Shown: positions 22,614-30,866, counted from the stretch's first letter. The stretch: 64,000 nt of DNA from Cellulomonas sp. Root930 (GCA_001429255.1 LMJI01000002.1:359274-423273); one strand, 5' to 3'. Program-made: numbers and translations. Notes: generated by a model not told the origin, from the letters alone.

Positions 22614-23489
22614 ATGCGCGTCGGTGTCCACCTCATGCGGTTCGACGCGGTCGAACCGTCCGCCCTGCGTCAGGAGCTGGCCGACACCGCGTCGGCGGCC
22701 GAGGAGGCTGGGCTCGCCTGGGTCTCCGTCATGGACCACTACTTCCAGATGACGGCGGCCGGGTTCCCCGCCGAGGACCCGATGCTCGAGGCCTACACGA
22801 CTCTCGGCTACCTGGCCGGTGTCACGTCGAACGTGCAGCTGGGCGTCCTGGTCACCGGCGTGACGTACCGGCACCCTGGGCTGCTGGCCAAGATCGTCGC
22901 CACCCTCGACGTGCTCAGCGGCGGGCGCGCGACGCTCGGCATCGGGGCCGCCTGGTACGAGGAGGAGCACCGCGGGCTCGGCGTGCCGTACCCGCCGCTG
23001 GCCGAGCGGTTCGAGCGGCTCGAGGAGACGCTCCAGATCAGCCGCCAGATGTGGGACCCGACGAACGACGGACCGTTCGACGGCACGCACTACCAGCTGG
23101 CGCAGACCCTCTGCTCGCCGCAGCCGCTGACGCGTCCCGAGCTCCTCATCGGCGGTGGCGGTGAGCGCAAGACGCTGCGCCTGGTGGCCCAGTACGGCGA
23201 CGCCTGCAACCTCTTCGCGACGACGCCCGAGCAGGTCGCCCACAAGCTCGACGTCCTGAAGGGCCACTGCGAGGACGTCGGCCGCGACCCCGCCGAGATC
23301 CGGGTGACCTTGCTGCACGGCGGGGACACGCTCCTGACCGGCGACGTCGACACGTTCGTCGAGCAGATGACGCCGTACGCGAAGCTCGGCGTCGAGACCG
23401 TGATCCTGCGACCGCCGGCCACCAGCCTGTCGGCGTGGGTGCGGGACGCGGTCGCCCCGGCGGTGCCGGCGGTCGCGGACCTCGGCTGA
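22614..23489 (+). CDS. LLM-class F420-dependent oxidoreductase
   Basis: 291 residues of the luciferase-like TIM-barrel family. F420-type features are SVMDHYFQM near residue 40, VQLGVLVTGVTYRHPGLLAK, LSGGRATLGIGAAWYEEEH and LLIGGGGERKTLRLVAQYGD. Substrates of this subgroup are mostly unknown (redox of xenobiotics or secondary metabolites). An AAGGAG site precedes the ATG, and a MerR-type promoter lies upstream, so stress- or drug-induced expression is likely. It follows the UbiA gene on the same strand but has its own promoter. Confidence 0.88.
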   Translation: MRVGVHLMRFDAVEPSALRQELADTASAAEEAGLAWVSVMDHYFQMTAAGFPAEDPMLEAYTTLGYLAGVTSNVQLGVLVTGVTYRHPGLLAKIVATLDVLSGGRATLGIGAAWYEEEHRGLGVPYPPLAERFERLEETLQISRQMWDPTNDGPFDGTHYQLAQTLCSPQPLTRPELLIGGGGERKTLRLVAQYGDACNLFATTPEQVAHKLDVLKGHCEDVGRDPAEIRVTLLHGGDTLLTGDVDTFVEQMTPYAKLGVETVILRPPATSLSAWVRDAVAPAVPAVADLG

Positions 23490-23494
23490 GGGGC

Positions 23495-23986
23495 CTAGGC
23501 CGTCGCGACCTGGACCCCGTCCGCCGCCGCGCGCAGGGCGGCCACGTCGAGCTTGCTCATGGTGAGCATCGCGTTCAGGGCGCGGCCCGCACGTCCCGGG
23601 TCGGGGTCGCCCAGCAGCTCGGGCAGCACGGTCGGGATCACCTGCCAGGACAGGCCCCAGCGGTCCTTGAGCCAGCCGCAGGCCCCCGGCTCGCCGCCGT
23701 CCGCGGTCAGGGCGTCCCACACGCGGTCGCACTCCGCCTGGTCGGGCACGGACACCTGCATCGAGAACGCCTCGGTGAAGGAGTACGCCGCCCCACCGTT
23801 GAGCGCCTGGACCTCGAGGCCGTCGAGCACGAAGCTCACGGTGAACGCCGTCCCGGCCGGCTGCGGGGCGCCCTCGCCGTAGCGGGCGACCGAGACGATG
23901 CGGGAGTTCGGGAAGATCGACACGTAGTGCTCGGCGGCCTGCTCGGCCTGGTCGTCGAACCACAGGAACGGGCTGATGGACTGCAT
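23495..23986 (-). CDS. VOC-superfamily (PhnB/glyoxalase-like) protein
   Basis: 163 residues with GGAGG before the ATG. It opens SISPFLWFDDQAEQAAEHY and has FTVSFVLDGLEVQALNGG, FSMQVSVPDQAECDRVWDAL and CGWLKDRWGLSWQVIP, the standard PhnB-like single-domain pattern. The family includes metal-dependent isomerases, dioxygenases and many proteins without known activity. It converges with the LLM gene (5 bp gap). Confidence 0.88.
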   Translation of the reverse strand: MQSISPFLWFDDQAEQAAEHYVSIFPNSRIVSVARYGEGAPQPAGTAFTVSFVLDGLEVQALNGGAAYSFTEAFSMQVSVPDQAECDRVWDALTADGGEPGACGWLKDRWGLSWQVIPTVLPELLGDPDPGRAGRALNAMLTMSKLDVAALRAAADGVQVATA

Positions 23987-24070
23987 CTCAGTACCTCCGG
24001 TCGGGGGACGCGAGGCCGGGTGCCCGGCGTCCTTCGTGAGGTGGTCGGAGCCGCCCTCCGGTTCTCGACA

Positions 24071-24871
24071 TCACCAGTGCGCGGGCGGCAGCAGGTCCCG
24101 GGGGAGCCGGGTCGCCGCGTCGCCCTGTGCCGACGCCACCTGCGGCGGGGTGACGAAGAGCGCGCCCGACAGGTCGGCGCCGCTCAGGTCGGCACCCCGC
24201 AGGTCCGCGCCGAGCAGGTCCGCCCGGCGCAGGTCGGCTCCGCTCAGGTCCGCGCCGAGCAGGGAGGCGCCACGCAGGTCCGCCCCGCGCAGGTCGGCGC
24301 CGCCGAGCCGGGCGCCGACGAGGTCCGCATCTCGGTGCGACGGTCCGGGTCGGTCGGCGCGGACCAGGGCGCTGGCCCGCTCCAGCAGCGGACCCACCTG
24401 ACGGCGGCGTGCTGCGACGTCGACCTCCGCCAGCCGCGCAGGGTCGCCGTCGGCGTCCGCCGCGATCTCGTCGCGAGCGCGTGCCAGGTCCACGTGGACA
24501 GCCGCTGCCTCGGGGATCGCGATGGCCTCGGTGAGGTAGGTGAGCAGCTCGTGCAGGTGCCGGACCACCGGGAACACCGAGAACATCTCACGGGCCAGCT
24601 CAGGGTCCTCGCGCCAGCTGCGCCCTGCGAACGTTCCCTGCGTGACGTGCTGGCCGGCACCGAAGCACTCGTACGCGGTGCACCCGGCCATGCCGCGCTG
24701 ACGCAGGGTGGCGTGGATGCCGCACCGGAAGTCCGAGGCGAGGTGCCGGCACGGAACGCCCGCGGGCTTGGCGAACGCGAAGTCCGCCGAGCGCGCGAAC
24801 GGCAGCGCGACGCAGCACAGGCCGACGCAGCGGGCGCAGTCGGACCGCAGCTCGAGTCGCGTACCGGGCAC
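24071..24871 (-). CDS. Cys-rich protein with C-terminal pentapeptide repeats
   Basis: 266 residues, GTG start with TAGCCT 6 nt upstream (leaderless). The first ~75 residues contain nine cysteines (CARCVGLCC, VPCRHL, FRCGIH, MAGCTAYECFGAG), an arrangement like YkgJ-type Zn/Fe-binding modules. A helical middle follows (about 85-175), then about twelve pentapeptide repeats of the A(D/N)LxG type (about 178-240) forming a right-handed beta-helix. Whether it binds metal or DNA-mimics a target is unknown; the repeat region is much shorter than in Qnr proteins. It is a recurrent actinobacterial architecture as far as I recall. Confidence 0.82.
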   Translation of the reverse strand: MPGTRLELRSDCARCVGLCCVALPFARSADFAFAKPAGVPCRHLASDFRCGIHATLRQRGMAGCTAYECFGAGQHVTQGTFAGRSWREDPELAREMFSVFPVVRHLHELLTYLTEAIAIPEAAAVHVDLARARDEIAADADGDPARLAEVDVAARRRQVGPLLERASALVRADRPGPSHRDADLVGARLGGADLRGADLRGASLLGADLSGADLRRADLLGADLRGADLSGADLSGALFVTPPQVASAQGDAATRLPRDLLPPAHW

Positions 24872-24896
24872 TCGTCGAGGCTAGCGACCGCTCCCG

Positions 24897-25184
24897 TCAG
24901 TCGACCATGTCGATCAGCTGGCGCACGGCCGCGACGTGGTCACGCAGGGCCTGCCTGCCGACGTCGGTCAGCCCGACCCACGTGGTCCGACGTCCCGCGT
25001 GGACGCTCTTGCGACTGCGCAGGTAGCCGGCGTCGACCAGCGCGGAGACGTGCTTGGAGAGCACCGAGTCGCTGACCTGCAGAGCGGTCCGCAACGTCGT
25101 GAACTCGGCCTCCGACACCGCCGACAGCGTCGTGACGAGCTGCAGCCGGGTCGGCGGGTGGATCAGGGGATCGAGCCCGACCAT
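24897..25184 (-). CDS. Winged-helix transcriptional regulator (MarR/ArsR-like)
   Basis: 95 residues, nearly all wHTH: DPLIHPPTRLQLVTTLSAV, then LRTALQVSDSVLSKHVSALVD and the wing YLRSRKSVHAGRRTTWVGLT, ending in a helix (GRQALRDHVAAVRQLIDMV). The ATG at 25184 overlaps the stop of the upstream membrane gene (TGATG), so the pair is one operon. Such small regulators usually repress their own operon; candidate operators lie at 25734-25780. Confidence 0.88.
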   Translation of the reverse strand: MVGLDPLIHPPTRLQLVTTLSAVSEAEFTTLRTALQVSDSVLSKHVSALVDAGYLRSRKSVHAGRRTTWVGLTDVGRQALRDHVAAVRQLIDMVD

Positions 25185-25741
25185 CAGCCGAGCACCAGCA
25201 GGGCCGCGAACCCCACGCACGCAACCACGGCGAGCACGGCGAGCTGCCGCGGCGAGACGCCGCGCGAGTTCGCGGCAGGGTCGTGCCGGTACTCGCGCCA
25301 CCAGTGGCGGGCACCGAGCGCGCAGCCGACTCCGCCGACCACCGACGCCGCCGCGACGAGCCACCACTGCGACTCGAACGCGGCCCAGATCCCCGCAGCG
25401 AGCGCGCCGAGGTAGACGAGCGAGGCGCTGGCTCCAGCGGCGAGCACGATCTGGCTGGCGAGGCCGTCGACCCTGACCCCGTTGACCCGGCTGAACCGGT
25501 GCAGCAGGAGCGCCGCCACGCCCAGGAAGACCGCCAGACCGGCCAGCACGACGGCGAGGCCCGCCACCGTCTGCGCGGCGATGCCGTAGGCGGCGGTGCC
25601 GAGCTGGACCGCGACCGCGGCGGCGAACACCACGAGGAAGCCGGCGGGCAGCCGGAGGCTCGTGGTCAGTCGTCGGCGAGCCTCGTCGGCGCCGGCCAGG
25701 GCGGTTCGCGGGTCCTGCGGGTCGGTGCTCAAGCTTTCCAT
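25184..25741 (-). CDS. Integral membrane protein co-transcribed with winged-helix regulator
   Basis: 185 residues from the ATG at 25741. Five or six hydrophobic helices are predicted (for example PAGFLVVFAAAVAVQLGTAA, VAGLAVVLAGLAVFLGVAAL, IVLAAGASASLVYLGALAAG, WLVAAASVVGGVGCALGA, QLAVLAVVACVGFAALLVLG). I do not recognise the function. The pairing of a small wHTH repressor with a multi-helix membrane protein is common in actinobacteria, with the membrane protein often sensing or exporting the inducer. The start codon lies inside a palindrome, so repressor binding would also mask the start. Confidence 0.75.
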   Translation of the reverse strand: MESLSTDPQDPRTALAGADEARRRLTTSLRLPAGFLVVFAAAVAVQLGTAAYGIAAQTVAGLAVVLAGLAVFLGVAALLLHRFSRVNGVRVDGLASQIVLAAGASASLVYLGALAAGIWAAFESQWWLVAAASVVGGVGCALGARHWWREYRHDPAANSRGVSPRQLAVLAVVACVGFAALLVLG

Positions 25742-25780
25742 GATGGAAAGTATCGACTCTACTTTCCAGATTGGCAAGTA
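25734..25780 (-). promoter_or_regulatory. Cluster of inverted repeats, probable operator of the wHTH/membrane operon
   Basis: CTTTCCA-TGA-TGGAAAG (25734-25750) overlaps the ATG of the membrane gene. TGGAAAGT (25744-25751) also pairs with ACTTTCCA (25761-25768) over 9 bp, and ACTTTCCAGATTGGCAAGT (25761-25779) is a further imperfect palindrome. The run of related half-sites in an AT-richer stretch suggests cooperative repressor binding. Confidence 0.65.
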
Positions 25781-25783
25781 GGC

Positions 25784-25815
25784 GTCTGCCGTCGGCAGAT
25801 CCGCCCACGGCAGAC
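25784..25815 (+). promoter_or_regulatory. PopR-type box upstream of the clpP pair
   Basis: GTCTGCC-GTC-GGCAGAT (25784-25800) closely matches the palindrome I recall for Streptomyces PopR (TGTCTGCC-N3-GGCAGACA), and a further right half GGCAGAC follows at 25809-25815, 15 bp on. It lies about 80 bp before the first clpP start, in the right place to control the operon. Confidence 0.7.
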
Positions 25816-25880
25816 CGGGGGTCCGTGGCCGGGCACCGCGTGTGACGGTCGAGTGGTCAGTATCCGACGAGGAGGCCTCC

Positions 25881-26489
25881 ATGAGCACCGCCCCACCCAC
25901 CGTCCGCCCGTTCGACGACGACCTGTCCACCCGGCTGCTGCACCAGCGCATCGTCGTGCTGGGCCAGGAGGTGGACGACACCATCGCCAACCGCGTCTGC
26001 GCCCAGCTGCTCCTGCTCTCCGCCGAGGATCCGCGGCGGGACATCGCGCTCTACATCAACTCGCCGGGTGGCTCGGTCAGCGCGGCCCTCGCGATGTACG
26101 ACACCATGCGGCTCATCCCGAACGACGTGTCGACGCTGGCCATGGGGCTGGCGGCGAGCGCGGCCCAGTTCCTGCTCAGTGCCGGGACACCGGGCAAGCG
26201 GTACGCGCTGCGGCACTCGCGGGTGCTCATGCACCAGCCGTCGGGCGGGATCGGTGGCACCGCGATCGACATCGCGATCCAGGCCCAGAACATGGCGCAC
26301 GTGAAGCGCACCATGCAGTCGCTCACCGCCGAGCACACGGGCCAGTCGGTCGAGACGATCGAGCGCGACGCCGACCGGGACCGCTGGTTCACGGCCGAGG
26401 AGGCGCTCGCGTACGGGTTCATCGACCGCGTGGTCGAGCATCTGGACGACGTGCGACCGGACGCGTCGATGCGACGGGCGGGACTGTGA
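25881..26489 (+). CDS. clpP: ATP-dependent Clp protease proteolytic subunit (first of pair, ClpP3-like)
   Basis: 202 residues from the ATG at 25881 (GAGGAGG upstream). The catalytic triad is S93 (LAASAAQF), H118 (LMHQPSGG) and D167 (RDADRDRW), spaced as in E. coli ClpP. It has the YINSPGGSVSAALAMYD oxyanion region. A second clpP follows with a 1-bp overlap, so the two subunits should form one hetero-tetradecamer or two stacked rings. With the PopR box upstream this is the stress/alternate clpP pair rather than the essential clpP1P2. Confidence 0.92.
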   Translation: MSTAPPTVRPFDDDLSTRLLHQRIVVLGQEVDDTIANRVCAQLLLLSAEDPRRDIALYINSPGGSVSAALAMYDTMRLIPNDVSTLAMGLAASAAQFLLSAGTPGKRYALRHSRVLMHQPSGGIGGTAIDIAIQAQNMAHVKRTMQSLTAEHTGQSVETIERDADRDRWFTAEEALAYGFIDRVVEHLDDVRPDASMRRAGL

Positions 26490-27112
26490 TGGCCGGCCAG
26501 TACACGATCCCCGTGGTGATCGAGCAGCGCCCGACCGGTGAGCGCGCGTCGGACGTCTACTCGCGGCTGCTCACCGACCGGATCATCTTCCTGGGCACCG
26601 AGATCGACGACGGCGTGGCCAACGTGGTGATCGCGCAGCTGCTCCACCTGCAGTCGGAGAGCCAGGACTCGCCCATCCACCTGTACATCAACTCGCCGGG
26701 CGGCTCGATCACCGCGCTGTTGGCCGTCTACGACACGATCCAGTACATCAAGCCGACCGTGGCCACCTTCTGCCTCGGTCAGGCGGCGTCGGCGGCAGCC
26801 GTGCTGCTGGCGGCGGGCACACCCGGCAACCGGCACGTCCTGGAGCACGCGCGGGTGCTGCTGCACCAGCCGTCGGGCGGGGGAGAGGGGACCGCGGCCG
26901 ACCTGGAGATCCAGGCCCGGGAGATCGGCCGGCTGCGCGAGCAGGTGGACGAGATCCTGCACCGGCACACGGGCCAGCCCCTGGCCAAGCTCCGCACCGA
27001 CACCGAGCGCGACCTGATCCTCACCGCGCAGCAGGCGGTCGACTACGGCCTGGCGGACCAGGTCGTGACGACCCTGAAGCAGGTGCCGGCTCAGGCCGCG
27101 AGCAGGACCTGA
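26489..27112 (+). CDS. clpP: ATP-dependent Clp protease proteolytic subunit (second of pair, ClpP4-like)
   Basis: 207 residues; ATG overlaps the previous stop (TGATG). The triad S101 (GQAASAAAV), H126 (LLHQPSGG) and D175 (RTDTERDL) is complete and correctly spaced. The N-terminus (residues 1-20) is longer than in the first subunit. A partner ATPase (ClpC or ClpX) is not in the window. Its last 22 bp overlap the end of the convergent PopR-like gene, so transcripts would be antisense at their 3' ends. Confidence 0.92.
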   Translation: MAGQYTIPVVIEQRPTGERASDVYSRLLTDRIIFLGTEIDDGVANVVIAQLLHLQSESQDSPIHLYINSPGGSITALLAVYDTIQYIKPTVATFCLGQAASAAAVLLAAGTPGNRHVLEHARVLLHQPSGGGEGTAADLEIQAREIGRLREQVDEILHRHTGQPLAKLRTDTERDLILTAQQAVDYGLADQVVTTLKQVPAQAASRT

Positions 27113-27459
27113 GCGCCGGTGGTGCGGGTCGGGAGCGTCGTGACCGTGGCGAGCTCCCGTCCCGCGGCCGGCGCGGTCAGGTCGACCACCACGCGGCCCT
27201 CGGTCAGAGCCAGCTGCGCGTGCGCGGTGCCCACCAGGTCGACGAGCCGCAGCCCGAGCGCCCGGCAGACCGCGGCCAGCACCTCCGAGGACGCCTCCTT
27301 GCGACCGCGCTCCACCTCGGACAGGTACGCGACCGACACGCGGGCGTCCTCGGCGACGTCACGCAGGGTGCGGCGCTGACGCTCGCGCTCCTCGCGCAGG
27401 ATGGCGCCGACGAGCCGGCGGAGCAGGGGCTCGGCGCGGTGCTCGAGCTGAGCGGTCAT
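27091..27459 (-). CDS. XRE-family regulator, PopR/ClgR-like
   Basis: 122 residues with GGAGGACGC before the ATG. The HTH (LRDVAEDARVSVAYLSEVER, 32-51) with GRKEASSEVLAAVCRALGL is the distinctive ClgR/PopR sequence, which activates clp genes in actinobacteria. The protein ends in LLAA; a C-terminal Ala-Ala is the degradation signal I recall for Streptomyces PopR, which is destroyed by ClpP1P2. The PopR-type box upstream of clpP makes this the probable activator of the adjacent operon, induced when ClpP1P2 fails. It is convergent with and overlaps the second clpP by 22 bp. Confidence 0.85.
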   Translation of the reverse strand: MTAQLEHRAEPLLRRLVGAILREERERQRRTLRDVAEDARVSVAYLSEVERGRKEASSEVLAAVCRALGLRLVDLVGTAHAQLALTEGRVVVDLTAPAAGRELATVTTLPTRTTGAQVLLAA

Positions 27460-27551
27460 CGCGTCCTCCGGGGGCGTCGGGGTGCTTCCGCCACGCTAGC
27501 CCGCGAACCTCGTCGGCCGGCGTCGCACCCTTCTGCCCTGAGCGGACGGGA

Positions 27552-29018
27552 TCAGCCGAGCTCGACCTGCTCGTCGCTCGCGGCGTCCCGACCGACCAGC
27601 GTCCGGCCGAGCGCGCCCACCTCGATCACCCCGTCCGGGTACGGCGCCCGGAACACCTCGTCGCCGCTCGCCGGGTCGTACGCGACGAGGGCGGGCACGC
27701 CGCTCGTGCCCGTGCGTTCGGCCGGGGCGAGGATGTGCTCGCCGTCCGTGAGCAGGTTCGACAGCGCGAGCCCGACCAGCTCGTCGCTGCGCCAGAGCTC
27801 GCGACCGGAGCGTCCGTCGATCGCGACCACCTCGCGGTCCGTGGTGACATACACCCGGCCGCGCACGACCAGCGCGTTCGTCGTGGACCGCACGTCGGTG
27901 GTCCACCGCGCGGCGCCCGTGGTGGCGTCGTAGGCGTGCACCGAGCTGTCGGCGGTCAGCAGCAGGCCAGGCACGCTCCCGTCGTCGACACCGACCTCGA
28001 GCAGCATCCCGTCGACCTCCAGGTCGGTGGCCGGGTCGGCGCCGCGGACGACGACCGACTGCGACGTGCCGTCCGAGGCCTGGGCGAACAGGGTCACCGT
28101 GGCCCGGCGGGGGTCGCTGTTCCATCCTCTGCCCTGGCTCGCGTCGCCGGGTGCGGCGATGCCGCTGCGGACGACCGCGCCGTCCGAGGACAGCAGCGTG
28201 AGCTCTCCGCCCGCGTCGGTGAGCGCGACCAGGTCACCCAGGCGGAACATCTCCGACATCTGGCGGGTCGTCGACCTGGCCTCGTGCGTCCACAGCGCGC
28301 GCCCGGACAGCGGGTCGTAAGCCGTGACGACCTGCCCGTCGTCGCTCTGGGCATCCACGACCGCGACGGGCCCGGGGAGCGCCACGACGCCGTACCCGTC
28401 CCGCAGCGGCCATCGAGCGAGCACCGACCCGTCGGCGGTGTCGAGGACCACGATGTCGGTGGTCGTCGTCGGCAGCGCCTCGCCGCTCTGGCCCGTGCTC
28501 GACACGACCCGGCCGCCGTCCGTGACCAGGCACACCACGTGGTCGGCGTCGCCGGTCCCGGCGCCCGACGCCTCATCCGTCGCGCAGGTGCTGTCGAAGT
28601 ACACCTGCGACGGGGTCTCGAGTCCGGCCGGCGCGTCGAGCAGCGGAGTCGTCCACCCCTGCCCGTCGTCGGCCGGCTCGAACCACTGGTAGCTCTGTGC
28701 GCCGTCCGCGCCACGGTCGAGGACCCCGTACGCCTCACCGGCCAGTGCGACGGTGTCCTGCGGCGTCAGGACGCGCACCACGTCCAGCGACTCGTCCACG
28801 TGCTCGATCACGCCGGGTACCTGCGCGAGCCGCGCCACGGCGGCGTTCTCGCGGGCGGTCATGACCCACTGCGTCACGCCCAGCGCCAGCGCGACCACCG
28901 CGACGACGCCCACCAGCCACACCTGCCCGCGTGATCCGCGGGGGTCGGTCGGCAGCGCGTCGTCCGGCACGGCCGAGTCGTGCAGCTCGACTTCTTGCAC
29001 GTCGCCCCGTCGTCCCAT
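27552..29018 (-). CDS. PQQ-type beta-propeller repeat protein, membrane-anchored
   Basis: 488 residues. A cytoplasmic N-terminus with one membrane helix (about 32-52, VWLVGVVAVVALALGVTQWV) precedes an extracytoplasmic beta-propeller with repeated blades (YDPLSGRALWTHEAR, YDATTGAARWTTDVR, IDGRSGRELWRSDELVGL, YDPASGDEVFRAPYP). Such propellers bind ligands or scaffold surface complexes; PQQ cofactor use is not implied. It starts 14 bp after the ABC permease stop and is the last gene of a four-gene operon with the exporter and LolA-like protein. Confidence 0.82.
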   Translation of the reverse strand: MGRRGDVQEVELHDSAVPDDALPTDPRGSRGQVWLVGVVAVVALALGVTQWVMTARENAAVARLAQVPGVIEHVDESLDVVRVLTPQDTVALAGEAYGVLDRGADGAQSYQWFEPADDGQGWTTPLLDAPAGLETPSQVYFDSTCATDEASGAGTGDADHVVCLVTDGGRVVSSTGQSGEALPTTTTDIVVLDTADGSVLARWPLRDGYGVVALPGPVAVVDAQSDDGQVVTAYDPLSGRALWTHEARSTTRQMSEMFRLGDLVALTDAGGELTLLSSDGAVVRSGIAAPGDASQGRGWNSDPRRATVTLFAQASDGTSQSVVVRGADPATDLEVDGMLLEVGVDDGSVPGLLLTADSSVHAYDATTGAARWTTDVRSTTNALVVRGRVYVTTDREVVAIDGRSGRELWRSDELVGLALSNLLTDGEHILAPAERTGTSGVPALVAYDPASGDEVFRAPYPDGVIEVGALGRTLVGRDAASDEQVELG

Positions 29019-29032
29019 GGCGGGACACTACG

Positions 29033-29881
29033 TCAGCTCGACACGTCCGCCGTGGTGAACCGGCTCCACGCCAGCGCCCCGAAGATCGCCACCCACGCGG
29101 CCTGCAGCGCGAGTCCTTGACCGAGCACCCCCCAGTCGGGCTCCAGCCGCAGGAACTCCGCGAAGTCGAGCCAGTGGTGGGTGAGCAGGGCGGGAGCGAT
29201 CGTCGCGAGCTGCGGGAGCTGGTCGAGGACGCCGCAGACGATCGCTGTGACGACGGTCGCGGCCATCGCGCCGACGGGCACCTCGGTGAGCGTCGAGAAG
29301 AACAGCCCGACCGCCACCAGCCCGGTCATGGACAGCCCGACGTAGACGACGACCGCGGCCACGCGCAGGATCCCGTCGCCCAGGGGCACGGTGGTCCCGG
29401 AGAGCAGGGTGATGCCGCGCAGGCCGAAGAACGCCGCCCCCGCCACCACCCCGACGATCGCGATGGCCGTCACTGCCGAGGCGGCGAACGCGAGCGCTCC
29501 GACGGCCTTGACCGCGAGCAGCCGGCCCCGCGCCACGGGCACGGTCAACAGGTAGCGCAGGGTGCCGGCCGACGCCTCGCCGGCGATGGCGTCGCCCGAG
29601 GCGATCCCGATGGTCAGCGGCAGCAGGAACGGCAGGCACAGGAACAGGGACGCGATGACGAGGAACAGGCCGTTCCCGGTGACCCGCCCCACGAACCCCG
29701 GGCCCTGGCCGTCCAGCGCGGTGTCCTGGGTGAGGAACAGGACGGTGCCCAGCAGCAACGGCACCAGCGACAGCCCGACCAGCAGGACGATGTTCCGGCG
29801 GCGGCCCAGGACCAGGCGCAGCTCGGAGCGGACGAGCCGGAGCAGTGAGCCCCGCCGGGGTGCGACCTCAACGAGCGACAT
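29033..29881 (-). CDS. ABC-2 type transporter permease
   Basis: 282 residues with six predicted membrane helices (for example IVLLVGLSLVPLLLGTVLF, LFLVIASLFLCLPFLLPLT, ALAFAASAVTAIAIVGVV, LSMTGLVAVGLFFSTL). The gene starts 14 bp inside the upstream ATPase gene, so the two subunits form one exporter. ABC-2 permeases of this size export drugs, lipids, peptides or polysaccharide. The substrate is unknown. Confidence 0.85.
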   Translation of the reverse strand: MSLVEVAPRRGSLLRLVRSELRLVLGRRRNIVLLVGLSLVPLLLGTVLFLTQDTALDGQGPGFVGRVTGNGLFLVIASLFLCLPFLLPLTIGIASGDAIAGEASAGTLRYLLTVPVARGRLLAVKAVGALAFAASAVTAIAIVGVVAGAAFFGLRGITLLSGTTVPLGDGILRVAAVVVYVGLSMTGLVAVGLFFSTLTEVPVGAMAATVVTAIVCGVLDQLPQLATIAPALLTHHWLDFAEFLRLEPDWGVLGQGLALQAAWVAIFGALAWSRFTTADVSS

Positions 29882-30866
29882 CGAAGCCCTCCCCGGTCAG
29901 CTCGACGAAGATCTGCTCGAGGTTCGGTCGGCGGACCTCGAGTCCCAGCAGGTCGACGCCGGCGTGGACGAGCGCGGCGGACACCTTCTCGGGCGGCACC
30001 GCCCCGAGCAGCGCCGACACGGTGTGGCCGGCCGTCTGGACGTCGGTGAGCCCCAGCCCGGTGAGCACCTCCGCGGCCGCGCCGACGTGGTCCGCCGACG
30101 TCTGCAGGGACAGCCGTGGAAGGCCGCGCCCGGTGAGCTCGGCGCGGTCACCCTGCAGGAGCAGGTGGCCGCCGCTCATGATCCCGACGTGCGAGCACAC
30201 CTGCTCGATCTCGGCCAGCAGGTGCGACGAGACCAGCACGGTCGTGCCGTGGTCGGCGAGCTCGCGCACGAGGTTGCGCACCTCGCGGGTGCCCTGCGGG
30301 TCCAGGCCGTTGGTCGGCTCGTCGAGCACCAGCAGCTCGCGCGGCCGCAGCAGTGCCGCGGCCAGGCCCAGGCGCTGCTTCATGCCGAGCGAGTACTGCC
30401 GGTACGGCTTCGCGGCCGCGGCGGCCAGCCCGACGCGCTCCAGGGCCTCGTCGGCACGCTGCCGGGCCGTCCGCGGGTCCGCCGTCGCGTCGCTCGCGTC
30501 GAGCCGGCCGAGGTTCGCCCGCCCGGTCAGGTACGGGTGGAAGGCCGGGCCCTCGACGAGCGCTCCGACGCGGGGCAGCACCCCGGCGCCGGCCTCGGGC
30601 ATCGCGCCGCCGAGCAGGTGCGCGCGACCGCTGGTCGGCCGCACCAGGCCGAGGAGCATCCGGATCGTCGTCGTCTTGCCCGAGCCGTTCGGGCCGATGA
30701 ACCCGTACACCGCGCCGCGGGGGACGCGCAGGTCGATCCCGGCGACGGCCACCTGCCCGGAGCGGAACCGCTTGGTCAGCCCGTCGGTCCGGATGGCCAG
30801 GTCGGCGTCCTCGGACGCGACCGGAGCCGCACCCGAGGGCGCGGCTCCGGTCGGGCGATCGGTCAC
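29868..30866 (-). CDS. ABC transporter ATP-binding protein (CcmA/drug-export type)
   Basis: 332 residues, GTG start overlapping the LolA-like stop (GTGA). Walker A is GPNGSGKTTT (about 59-68), the signature YSLGMKQRLGLAAALL (about 155-170) and Walker B LLVLDEPTNGLDP (about 175-187), followed by the switch His in STHLL-like VSSHLLAEIEQ. A C-terminal extension of about 80 residues fits the drug/multidrug exporter group. It pairs with the downstream permease. Confidence 0.92.
   Translation of the reverse strand: MTDRPTGAAPSGAAPVASEDADLAIRTDGLTKRFRSGQVAVAGIDLRVPRGAVYGFIGPNGSGKTTTIRMLLGLVRPTSGRAHLLGGAMPEAGAGVLPRVGALVEGPAFHPYLTGRANLGRLDASDATADPRTARQRADEALERVGLAAAAAKPYRQYSLGMKQRLGLAAALLRPRELLVLDEPTNGLDPQGTREVRNLVRELADHGTTVLVSSHLLAEIEQVCSHVGIMSGGHLLLQGDRAELTGRGLPRLSLQTSADHVGAAAEVLTGLGLTDVQTAGHTVSALLGAVPPEKVSAALVHAGVDLLGLEVRRPNLEQIFVELTGEGFDVAR

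Noticed and set aside
24090..24330. Short repeats of about 15 bp in the pentapeptide gene
   Set aside because: They encode the pentapeptide units and so are coding repeats, not a CRISPR array.
24071..24871. Qnr/MfpA-type quinolone-resistance protein
   Set aside because: Only about twelve pentapeptide units and a cysteine-rich N-terminus are present; Qnr-type proteins have about forty units and no such domain.
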